Shown here: positions 13,906 through 20,068 of the stretch, piece by piece
Numbering within the stretch: the first letter of the stretch is position 1
How the letters are laid out: every line of letters starts with the position of its first letter
Origin: a virus
Reading direction: 5' to 3' (one strand)
Virus record (IMG/VR): IMGVR_UViG_3300041809_000637
Location: 1 to 27,932 of that record
Length of the DNA stretch: 27,932 nucleotides
The notes under the pieces: generated by a model
What the model was told of the DNA's origin: nothing
The model's input: the letters and a program-made list of their open reading frames with translations, nothing else
Database searches by the model: none
Position numbers and translations under genes: made by a program

Positions 13906-14571
13906 TGATGAAATAGCCTCACTCTACTCTCGTCTCAACAAGGCAGACTGGTCGGCTGTTTTCGATGCGTTATTTGCCAACTGGTGTCCTTACCCCGACG
14001 AGGCGTATGCTCGAAAGGTGGGCTGGCCTGTCAACACCGATGGAACAATCACCACTCCCGGCATTGGGCGTGTGCCTTCTCGTGAACTCATCGAAGTGGA
14101 CAAGCTTGAGAGGGTGTTCAAGTTGGAAGACAGACGGGACAGAAAGCGTTCTGTTCACGTCGGCTTTACTGGCACGAAGATTGGAATGCAGCCAAACCAG
14201 CGGTTGGAATTGGCTGAGTACCTTTCATACCTCAAGAATCTTGGGTTCACTCACTTCCACCATGGGGTTGCATTGGGTCCGACGCTCAGGCGGCGAAGCT
14301 TGCCAAGGCTCTTGGCTTCATTCTTGTTTGTCACCCCGGTCACCCCAAAGACAAAGAGAACACGATGTATCGGGCGTTCACTGACTTCAACGATGTGATG
14401 CACGAAGTTAAACCATTCATCAAACGTGACAAAGAAATTGTGGACGCGGTTGAGACTATGATTGCCACGCCAGCCGGAGCCGAACAGGTTCGCTCTGGAA
14501 CGTGGACAACGATTCGCTATGCGAAGAAGCAACTGAAGCCGGTTCACATTATTATGCCGAGGGCAGCATGA
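13889..14571 (+). pseudogene. SLOG/DprA-like Rossmann protein, broken by a frameshift at 14264-14267
   Basis: From ATG 13889 (GGTGTGGG upstream) the frame encodes 'VHVGFTGTKIGM', then 'LGFTHFHHG', the pattern 'GFTGTxxGM ... HHGxCxGAD' of SLOG nucleotide-binding proteins. At 'CAT GGG G' the matching continuation 'GCIGSDAQAAKLAKALGFILVCHPGHP' moves to the -1 frame and runs to 14571, ending with 'KPVHIIMP'. The joined protein would have about 227 residues. One missing G in the four-G run explains the break. Frame zero instead gives a basic nonsense tail to 14398. GGG to TGG re-pairing is poor, so programmed slippage is less likely than mutation or sequence error. The C-terminal half overlaps the next ATG by ATGA, which shows that its frame was recently used. 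Confidence 0.7.
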
Positions 14572-14819
14572 CAGACCAGTACGTAGAGCGCAACGTGTTA
14601 GACACCAATGGAATCGTTCAGGTGTTCCGTGACTATTGGTGGTGGTGCATTGAAGGCGACCCGAAACGGGCATTGTTCTTTTGCATGTTAAGGGGCATAG
14701 GTTCGCCTCAATGTAATCTCAAGCGGGAGATTGCCGAGGCTATCGGCGAACGCTTGGGACACAACAAATGTGCGAAGCTTGTGCAGATACCTCTTGCTTT
14801 AGTCCCGTGGGAGGGTTGA
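14568..14819 (+). CDS. Hypothetical 83-residue protein
   Basis: The ATG at 14568 overlaps the TGA of the SLOG-like frame. The protein starts 'MTDQYVERNVLDTNGIVQVF' and has an aromatic patch 'DYWWWCIEGDPKRALFFC', then helices ('LKREIAEAIGERLGHNKC'). No catalytic signature is seen. Its stop overlaps the next start (TGATG). Function unknown. Confidence 0.65.
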   Translation: MTDQYVERNVLDTNGIVQVFRDYWWWCIEGDPKRALFFCMLRGIGSPQCNLKREIAEAIGERLGHNKCAKLVQIPLALVPWEG

Positions 14820-14950
14820 TGAAATTACTACTGATTTTATTCATCATTCAGACCATCGTGATTGCCCTCATGAGTCAAAACATCAAACTGCTCCATCGGC
14901 GGGTCTCGCGGCTGGAGAAGAAAGAGAAAGACGACGATGGACGAGTTTAG
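14819..14950 (+). CDS. 43-residue single-span membrane protein
   Basis: The ATG at 14819 overlaps the previous stop and has GGGAGGGTT upstream. Residues 2-18 are a hydrophobic helix (KLLLILFIIQTIVIALM). Residues 24-43 are basic then acidic and coiled-coil-like ('HRRVSRLEKKEKDDDG'). Such bitopic small proteins are typical of phage lysis regulators or membrane adaptors, but there is no lysis context here. Its end overlaps the next gene by 14 bases. Confidence 0.6.
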   Translation: MKLLLILFIIQTIVIALMSQNIKLLHRRVSRLEKKEKDDDGRV

Positions 14951-15176
14951 CGTTTGTCAGTTCTTCGATGATGGAACGTCGGAGTATGTTCGCAGGTTTG
15001 TGTCTCCTGAATCTGCTGTAGAGGCATTCAAGCATTACACCAACAGTGTGGCTTCACGCATGGGTATGGTGCCTCGTGTCATCATCACCGATGGTAGAGA
15101 TTGCATTGCCGCCGAGTGGCAGTACGGTAAGGGAATTGTGTTTCCACCTGAGTGGGTGGGTGCCGTTCCGAAATAG
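14937..15176 (+). CDS. Hypothetical 79-residue protein
   Basis: It begins inside the end of the preceding small gene (GAGAAAGACGACG upstream). It looks like a compact alpha/beta protein: 'FSVCQFFDDGTSEYVRRFVSPESAVEAFKHYTNSVASRMG' followed by 'VPRVIITDGRDCIAAEWQYGKGIVFP'. This strand-helix-strand order is like small phage accessory proteins. No known family recognised. Confidence 0.65.
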   Translation: MDEFSVCQFFDDGTSEYVRRFVSPESAVEAFKHYTNSVASRMGMVPRVIITDGRDCIAAEWQYGKGIVFPPEWVGAVPK

Positions 15177-15192
15177 TCAGTATTGAGTATCC

Positions 15193-15906
15193 ATGGCGAC
15201 TAAAGCGAAGGTTCACGGCGACCACTCCCTGCGGATGAATTGGGCAGGGCAGTTTCCTCACCTTGTTGAGGACACCGATGTGTTCAACCGTATGCCAACC
15301 TCTCGCCAGATGGAACTCCGGGCAACTCACGAGTTGATTTCCAACAACCCCAAGGGCCAATTGTTCCTTATCTACGACCCCTCCACGCGACTACCATACC
15401 CCGGCCAGCTACTTTACAGCGATATTGAAAAGAAGCTGAAGGAGAGTCGCAAGGCTTTACCCGAAGTTCCAGCCGGATACCGATACACTGTGCCCAACGG
15501 AGTGTCACGCAGCGTGATGTCGTATGCGTACGCTCCGGAGCCAACTGAAGACCAAGCGTATCAAATCCTTCTCGCCTTCGAAAATCATGTCACGCTGGAG
15601 CGGCTCATTGAAGACTGCACGTACGATAGAAGACTACTCTCTGACAAGCCAGTGGATGGTGTCATGGCCTTCGTTTGGCGGCTGGCGAGATACTTGAGTG
15701 GAGCCGACAACTGCATCCCTTCCACGGCGTTTATTGACCTGATTGACGGTACTTCACGGCTCACCCATCTTCGAGTAGACATCGCACGGGTGAAGACTCT
15801 CACAAAGTTCCTTCAGGACAAGGCAGAAGAACTTGTAACCATTGTCGGCGGCGACCGGCACGCAGGGGCTCTTCGTTGGGCTCAAGCTTCAGGAGTGACT
15901 AAATGA
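15193..15906 (+). CDS. Hypothetical 237-residue protein
   Basis: The ATG at 15193 lies 16 bases after the previous stop; the ribosome site is weak. The first 100 residues look structured ('QMELRATHELISN', 'GQLFLIYDPSTRLPYPGQLL'), with helical regions later ('TEDQAYQILLAFENHVTLERLIEDC', 'VKTLTKFLQDKAEELVTIVGG'). No nucleotide-binding, zinc or membrane signature is visible. The stop overlaps the next ATG (ATGA at 15903). Unknown function. Confidence 0.65.
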   Translation: MATKAKVHGDHSLRMNWAGQFPHLVEDTDVFNRMPTSRQMELRATHELISNNPKGQLFLIYDPSTRLPYPGQLLYSDIEKKLKESRKALPEVPAGYRYTVPNGVSRSVMSYAYAPEPTEDQAYQILLAFENHVTLERLIEDCTYDRRLLSDKPVDGVMAFVWRLARYLSGADNCIPSTAFIDLIDGTSRLTHLRVDIARVKTLTKFLQDKAEELVTIVGGDRHAGALRWAQASGVTK

Positions 15907-16337
15907 AAGAGATGCATGGTGTAGCATTCCTTTTCAGCGAGACTGGTACCGAGGGCGGTTGGTGGGCGATGCATGAAGACGGTTTCATGATGGAGGATGG
16001 TTTCCACTGGCAATACGAGGGGCCCCGGGAATTGCAAGAAGGCGACGAGTTCACTGTATATGCCGAAGATGGTAGTGTACTCTGGACTGGAACTATAAAG
16101 TACGACAAGAAAACCAACCTCAGGGCACGTCAAGTAATGCGTAAGGGAAAACTGGTTAACTCTCGCGACTGGAAGCAGCAAGTGGTTGACGGGGTGTGGG
16201 TTCACTGGCTTCAATCTGGAGTCAAGCCTGAGGTATGGTCGGAGCTATTCGTCGGCCACAAGCGGTGTCTGCTACGTCGCGAAGAAAAATTTGGAGAAAT
16301 ACTAGCCAAAACCGTGTTGAGTCCCGTATTATTCTAG
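15903..16337 (+). CDS. Hypothetical 144-residue protein whose last codons form a promoter
   Basis: It is coupled to the upstream gene by ATGA. The protein is tryptophan-rich in its first half ('EGGWWAMHEDGFMMEDGFHWQYEG') and has a small beta-domain feel ('GDEFTVYAEDGSVLWTGTIKYD'), then helices. The last residues, 'EILAKTVLSPVLF', are encoded by the -35 to -10 region of the next promoter (16303-16332). The tail may therefore reflect DNA-level rather than protein-level selection. Function unknown. Confidence 0.65.
   Translation: MKEMHGVAFLFSETGTEGGWWAMHEDGFMMEDGFHWQYEGPRELQEGDEFTVYAEDGSVLWTGTIKYDKKTNLRARQVMRKGKLVNSRDWKQQVVDGVWVHWLQSGVKPEVWSELFVGHKRCLLRREEKFGEILAKTVLSPVLF
16303..16332 (+). promoter_or_regulatory. 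Phage promoter, TAGCCA-18-TATTAT, inside a gene tail
   Basis: TAGCCA (16303-16308) in the context ACTAGCCAAAACC and TATTAT (16327-16332) are exactly 18 bp apart. It lies within the last 35 bases of the preceding coding region and would transcribe the HNH gene at 16374 through its leader hairpin. Confidence 0.7.
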
Positions 16338-16350
16338 TAACTGAACTATC

Positions 16351-16371
16351 AGCCCCCTAAGTATGGGGGCT
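16351..16371 (+). promoter_or_regulatory. Hairpin holding the ribosome site of the HNH gene
   Basis: AGCCCCC (16351-16357), loop TAAGTAT, GGGGGCT (16365-16371) form a perfect 7-bp GC-rich stem, then TT and ATG 16374. The GGGGG that could act as ribosome site is in the 3' arm. The TTT after the stem also lets it act as a weak terminator. Confidence 0.65.
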
Positions 16372-16373
16372 TT

Positions 16374-17078
16374 ATGAAAGTTGGAGATTTAACAGGTCAA
16401 AAGTTTGGCTACCTCACCGCAATTCGGAGAGATAGTACCAAACGTAGGGTGTGGGTTTGCAGTTGTGATTGTGGTAAAGAGTGCTCGATAGAGGGCGGCA
16501 GACTCAAGCGTGGCATCCGAACCAGTTGTGGTTGTCGCGGTGTGGAAGACATTACAGGTCAGCGATTCGGGTACCTCACTGTGTTGCGACTGAAAGAGAC
16601 CAGACGCCAAAAAACCTTCTTTGAGTGTTTGTGCGATTGTGGCAATACTGCTGTTGTTGGCAGGTACAAGCTGACTCACAGCAGCACGAGGAGTTGTGGG
16701 TGTCTGTACACCAAAACACGGGAGAGTGAGCGAAAAGAGTTTGGAGCCTCGGCTGCAAGGTCGGTACTCAAAGAGTATCGAAGAAGTGCAAAGGTTAGAC
16801 ATCTGGTGTTCAGTTTAACTGATGAGGAAACACAGGAACTCATCAAAGGCAATTGCTTTTACTGTGGGGTTGAACCCCAACGGAAAGTGGAATTGAAAAC
16901 TGGATATGGTTTCTTCATGTGCAATGGTATTGACCGGCTTGACAACACGAAGGGGTATCTCTCCGGTAATGTTGTACCGGCGTGTAAAAAGTGCAACTAC
17001 CGGAAACAGGCAGAATCTGAAGAGGAATTTCTCAATTGGATTAAGCAGGTTGCCACACACAGATTGGGGATGGCATGA
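16374..17078 (+). CDS. HNH homing endonuclease with duplicated zinc module
   Basis: A 234-residue member of the zinc-plus-HNH family. Two copies of the zinc module stand in tandem: residues about 4-51 ('DLTGQKFGYLTAI ... WVCSCDCGKE ... TSCGCRG') and 55-110 ('DITGQRFGYLTVL ... FECLCDCGNT ... RSCGCL'). These probably provide DNA contacts. The HNH nuclease (about 158-215) shows 'CFYCGVEP', 'CNGIDRLDNTKGYLSGNVVPAC' and 'CNYRK'. The C-terminus 'EFLNWIKQVATH' is family-typical. It overlaps the peptide deformylase start by ATGA and has its own promoter and leader hairpin. Confidence 0.9.
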   Translation: MKVGDLTGQKFGYLTAIRRDSTKRRVWVCSCDCGKECSIEGGRLKRGIRTSCGCRGVEDITGQRFGYLTVLRLKETRRQKTFFECLCDCGNTAVVGRYKLTHSSTRSCGCLYTKTRESERKEFGASAARSVLKEYRRSAKVRHLVFSLTDEETQELIKGNCFYCGVEPQRKVELKTGYGFFMCNGIDRLDNTKGYLSGNVVPACKKCNYRKQAESEEEFLNWIKQVATHRLGMA

Positions 17079-17611
17079 GTCAAGTTCTTAGCTTGAAGTA
17101 TTGGAATGACCCTGTACTATCACGAGTTTGTGAGCCGGTGCGAGACACCGAGTTCGGTTCCAAACTGGAGGGGTTCGCTAGTCAACTACTGGCTACTATG
17201 AACACCTACAAGGGTCTCGGTCTCGCAGCCCCACAAGTTGGGATAGCCCGACGCATTTTTATTATGCACTTTCCAGAGTCAGCCAAAGAGGGTAAGCTGA
17301 CTTCCCCTCCCCTTGTGGCATGTAATCCCACCCTTGAACTTAGTGGGGAGACTCTGTACGAGCAAGAGGGGTGTCTTTCTGTACCAACTATTTTTGAACA
17401 GGTCGCCCGACCTAAGACAACCCTGATGCGGTACTTCACCGTTCTCGGTGTTGAGAAGGAAATTGAACTTCACGACATGAATGCTCGTGTCGCGGCCCAT
17501 GAGTCTGACCATCTCAATGGGGTCATGTTTTTTGACCGCAGTCACATGTCTAAGCAAGTACAAAAGGCTCTTTTGCGGAAGTGGGAGAAAGTCAAGCATC
17601 AATACAAATAA
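17075..17611 (+). CDS. def: Peptide deformylase
   Basis: The 178-residue enzyme removes the formyl group from the N-terminal methionine of new proteins. All three motifs are intact: GLGLAAPQVG (47-56), EGCLSVP with C100, and 'AAHESDHLNGV' (HESDH at 142-146), giving the Cys-His-His metal site and catalytic Glu. The C-terminus is short, as in phage deformylases. Phage-encoded deformylases are well known in marine and large phages, where they are thought to support rapid synthesis of host or phage proteins. It is read from ATG 17075 inside the end of the HNH gene. Confidence 0.95.
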   Translation: MSQVLSLKYWNDPVLSRVCEPVRDTEFGSKLEGFASQLLATMNTYKGLGLAAPQVGIARRIFIMHFPESAKEGKLTSPPLVACNPTLELSGETLYEQEGCLSVPTIFEQVARPKTTLMRYFTVLGVEKEIELHDMNARVAAHESDHLNGVMFFDRSHMSKQVQKALLRKWEKVKHQYK

Positions 17612-17665
17612 CGGCTGATGAATTGAAAAAAGTGCTGGTGTACATGGAAAATTCTCCCTAAAAAG

Positions 17666-17696
17666 TAGCCAAACTGCTCACACTCTAGGGTATACT
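17666..17696 (+). promoter_or_regulatory. Phage promoter, TAGCCA-19-TATACT
   Basis: TAGCCA (17666-17671) with the AAAGTAGCCAAAC flank and TATACT (17691-17696) are 19 bp apart. The -10 box ends 18 bases before ATG 17714. The preceding 54 bases after the deformylase stop show no strong terminator. Confidence 0.78.
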
Positions 17697-17713
17697 GACA
17701 ATGGGAAGAAATT

Positions 17714-17878
17714 ATGTCACGTGAAATCTATCACGACAAGGATGGCGACTGGGAGGGAGTCCCTGATTGGATTTCTTTTTCTGTTTTGATTTTTCTGCTC
17801 CTCTTGTTGGTGGGGCTGGTGTATGGGTGCCACGAGATGTGTGTTCATCATTGCTGGCAGTTGATTGATGGGGTATAG
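17714..17878 (+). CDS. 54-residue small membrane protein
   Basis: The ATG 17714 follows TGGGAAGAAATT and the gene has its own promoter. The protein has an acidic N-terminus ('MSREIYHDKDGDWEGVPDW'), a hydrophobic helix at about residues 20-38 (ISFSVLIFLLLLLVGLVYG) and a cysteine/histidine-rich end ('CHEMCVHHCW'). The end could bind metal or form disulfides. No family recognised. Promoter-driven expression of such a short gene supports its reality. Confidence 0.6.
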   Translation: MSREIYHDKDGDWEGVPDWISFSVLIFLLLLLVGLVYGCHEMCVHHCWQLIDGV

Positions 17879-17905
17879 CTGGCTGTAGACGCTTTGGACG
17901 CAGCG

Positions 17906-17911
17906 TATACT
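17906..17911 (+). promoter_or_regulatory. -10 box before the kinase operon
   Basis: GTATACTAG matches the -10 context of the other promoters and lies 15 bases before ATG 17926. No TAGCCA box is found at 17-19 bp upstream, so it may depend on an activator or be weak. Confidence 0.45.
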
Positions 17912-17925
17912 AGTTAGGAGGGGGG

Positions 17926-18108
17926 ATGAGTATGGCTGGGCAATCCTTAATTCGTAGCCGAAACGCAAAACGACATCCTCAAGTTCAAGAAGTTGGCTCA
18001 AGAAAGCAGCAGAAGCTCCAGAACAGGTATCCTCTGTCCCTACCCGAGGACAACGCGGGGCTATGGCTTGAGTTTTTCATCGGGTTTACCGAAAGAGGAG
18101 AGATTTAA
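17926..18108 (+). CDS. 60-residue basic protein upstream of the kinase
   Basis: A strong AGGAGGGG site precedes ATG 17926. The first 35 residues are basic ('RSRNAKRHPQVQEVGSRKQQK') and the end is hydrophobic and acidic ('EDNAGLWLEFFIGFTERGEI'). Its TAA overlaps the ATG of the kinase/phosphatase (TAATG), so the two are translated together and it may assist RNA repair (inference from position). Not a recognised family. Confidence 0.6.
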   Translation: MSMAGQSLIRSRNAKRHPQVQEVGSRKQQKLQNRYPLSLPEDNAGLWLEFFIGFTERGEI

Positions 18109-19208
18109 TGGCTGACCGTGGTTATACTGAGCAGTTCGTGGACTACAGCGCAGGGCGTGAGAACGCCCCAACCCTGACTGTCATGGTCGGCATCTCCGGC
18201 TCCGGCAAGTCTGTGCTTACGAAGCAGTGGGTACTTGCGGCCTATGGCAAGACGCTTCGCTTCAACCGGGACTCGCTCCGTCTTATGCTGGAGCCCGGTA
18301 TCACGTGGGACAAGGGCGGCAAGCACAACGAAGAGTACGTCCGCCGCTACGAGCAGGAGGGCGTCAAGATGGCTCTCCGCATGGGTCGCGACGTAATCGT
18401 TGACGACACCAATTGCGTCAAGCGTACTCGCTACAGTTGGGAGGAAATCGCACAGGGTGCTCGTGCGAAGTTTCGTCTCGTGCTCATGACTACTTCGATG
18501 GAAGAGTGCGTCCGCCGCGATGCGTTGCGTACTGGCACTGAGTGTGTCGGTGAGATGGTTATCCGCCGTCAGGCAAAGGATTTGAGCGAGGCTACTGTGA
18601 CTCCGCAGATGTACGAGGTACTCAACCCGCTGCTGACCCGCGCCGAGTGTGATAGGCAAGCAGTTAAAACAGGGGAGTTCACGCGGCGTTTAAGTGACAA
18701 GCCCTTCATCCTGTGTGATGTTGATGGTACGTTGGCAAACCATGTCGGCATCCGCAGCCCATTTGATGAGTCAAAGGTACTGCTTGATGCGGTTCATACA
18801 CCGATAGCGGAATGGGTGCGGGAGTTGTACCCAACTCACAACATTGTAATCCTCTCAGGAAGACAAAGTTCCTGCTGTGAAGATACAGTGGCATGGCTGG
18901 AGGGGTATCATATTCCCTTTGATTTAATTCTGATGCGGTCGGCAGGAGACCGAAGGTCTGATGCAGTTATCAAGCCTGAATTGCTTGCTGACCTGCTCAC
19001 CACCATTCGGAAGGATGAGATTGAATTTGTAATTGACGATAGGCCCCGTGTGCTTCGTTCTTGGATGGAAGCTGGTTTGAAAGTTCAGCCGGTATATATG
19101 GGGGAGAAATTGGGCACTTGGACTACAGACCACTCCCCTTCATGTAAGTTTGAGGGGAAGAAAGATTACCGGCGCTGTCCAGATTGTGGGGCTTTAGAAA
19201 ATTTTTAG
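18108..19208 (+). CDS. pseT: Polynucleotide 5'-kinase / 3'-phosphatase (T4 PseT-like)
   Basis: A 366-residue bifunctional end-healing enzyme. It phosphorylates 5'-OH and removes 3' or 2',3'-cyclic phosphate so that a ligase can reseal cut tRNA. Kinase domain: P-loop GISGSGKS (28-35), 'RFNRDSLR' (51-58), 'DVIVDDTNC' (95-103) and an arginine-rich lid around 'VIRRQAKDL'. Phosphatase domain: HAD motif I DVDGT (204-208), 'ILSGR' (248-252), Lys 289 and 'VIDDR' (308-312). An unusual C-terminal zinc ribbon ('CKFEG' and 'CPDCG', about 346-361) extends the T4-type protein. Its partner is the ligase at 20069. Confidence 0.93.
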   Translation: MADRGYTEQFVDYSAGRENAPTLTVMVGISGSGKSVLTKQWVLAAYGKTLRFNRDSLRLMLEPGITWDKGGKHNEEYVRRYEQEGVKMALRMGRDVIVDDTNCVKRTRYSWEEIAQGARAKFRLVLMTTSMEECVRRDALRTGTECVGEMVIRRQAKDLSEATVTPQMYEVLNPLLTRAECDRQAVKTGEFTRRLSDKPFILCDVDGTLANHVGIRSPFDESKVLLDAVHTPIAEWVRELYPTHNIVILSGRQSSCCEDTVAWLEGYHIPFDLILMRSAGDRRSDAVIKPELLADLLTTIRKDEIEFVIDDRPRVLRSWMEAGLKVQPVYMGEKLGTWTTDHSPSCKFEGKKDYRRCPDCGALENF

Positions 19209-19226
19209 TCCCTAAACTTTTCAACT

Positions 19227-19255
19227 ATGGCTCCCTCTTGTAGGGAGCCATTTTT
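19227..19255 (+). terminator. Perfect 10-bp hairpin plus T5: terminator and ribosome-site trap
   Basis: ATGGCTCCCT (19227-19236), loop CTTGT, AGGGAGCCAT (19242-19251), then a T-run to 19255 and ATG 19256. As a terminator it would end the kinase transcript. AGGGAG in the 3' arm is also the only ribosome site for the GIY-YIG gene, at the correct 8-base spacing, so the fold would block its translation. Confidence 0.85.
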
Positions 19256-20020
19256 ATGTACGTGTACGTTATTCGAAACAGTGCAACAGGTAAGGTCTAC
19301 ATTGGTCAACACAAAGGGACTAATCTGAAGAAATACCTTCAGATGAAACTGAGCCAAGCTGAATACGAACTAAGACGCAAGGGTCATGGTCGAGGGTCTC
19401 ATCTTTTTAACTCTATGCGTAAACACCCCAAAGATGTGTGGTCAATCGAGCCTCTCATGGAAGTTGACACCAAGGAAGAGCTAGACCGCCTAGAGACTCT
19501 TCTCATTGCTTTCTATGACACTCGCAATCCTCAGGTTGGTTACAACATTTGTAAGGGTGGGGAGGGGTTTACAGGTACTCACACTGATGAGTGGAGAAGG
19601 AACCATAGCGCAAAAATGAAGGGACGTGTATATTCCCCTGAGACTATTGCTAAGATGAAAGCCGCCCCTAAGAGTGAAGTTCAGTTGAACAATCTCAAAC
19701 GAGCGAGAGACCCTGATGTTGCAGCTAAGAGAGCAGAAGGTTGTTCAACCCCTAGCTGCCGTGTCAAATTATCTGAAGCTGGTAAACGTCAGTGGGAGTG
19801 TGGACCCACCCCTGTGCAGTTGGAGCAATTGACGACGGCGAGAACCAACAGGTGGGAAAAGTACAGAAGAGAGGACACGCTGACTACTCAGATTGTTGTT
19901 TTGCGAAAACAGGGGTTGACACAGAGAGCCATAGCCCTCCAGTTGGGGGTGGGAAAAAGTACAGTCAACAGTCATTTGCAAAAATTTATGGAGGAAAATA
20001 GTAGCCAAAACCCGCTCTAG
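19256..20020 (+). CDS. GIY-YIG homing endonuclease with NUMOD3 and helix-turn-helix
   Basis: A 254-residue endonuclease located between the kinase and ligase genes. The GIY-YIG domain (about 1-100) begins 'YVYVIRNSATGKVYIGQ' and includes 'ELDRLETLLIAFYD' with the conserved Glu, and 'GYNICKGGEG'. NUMOD3-like repeats follow ('WRRNHSAKMKGRVYSPETIAKMK', 'CRVKLSEAGKRQW'). The C-terminus holds a helix-turn-helix ('LTQRAIALQLGVGKSTVNSH', about 223-242). The start codon touches the T-run of the upstream hairpin. The last codons ('SSQNPL') are the -35 region of the next promoter. It probably targets the flanking kinase/ligase intergenic site in related phages. Confidence 0.92.
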   Translation: MYVYVIRNSATGKVYIGQHKGTNLKKYLQMKLSQAEYELRRKGHGRGSHLFNSMRKHPKDVWSIEPLMEVDTKEELDRLETLLIAFYDTRNPQVGYNICKGGEGFTGTHTDEWRRNHSAKMKGRVYSPETIAKMKAAPKSEVQLNNLKRARDPDVAAKRAEGCSTPSCRVKLSEAGKRQWECGPTPVQLEQLTTARTNRWEKYRREDTLTTQIVVLRKQGLTQRAIALQLGVGKSTVNSHLQKFMEENSSQNPL

Positions 20021-20031
20021 CCCAGTATACT
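20002..20031 (+). promoter_or_regulatory. Phage promoter, TAGCCA-18-TATACT, overlapping the endonuclease tail
   Basis: TAGCCA (20002-20007) and TATACT (20026-20031) are 18 bp apart. The -35 box lies in the last codons of the GIY-YIG gene and the -10 box just after its stop. It gives the RNA ligase independent transcription despite the inserted endonuclease and terminator. Confidence 0.8.
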
Positions 20032-20068
20032 AGAAGCATGGACTAGGGGTGTTTTTTGAAGGGGTGAC

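Noticed and set aside
13965-14384. 139-codon plus-strand frame inside the SLOG-like gene
   Set aside because: The two other frames carry the SLOG motifs before and after the break; this third frame has no motif and no ribosome site.
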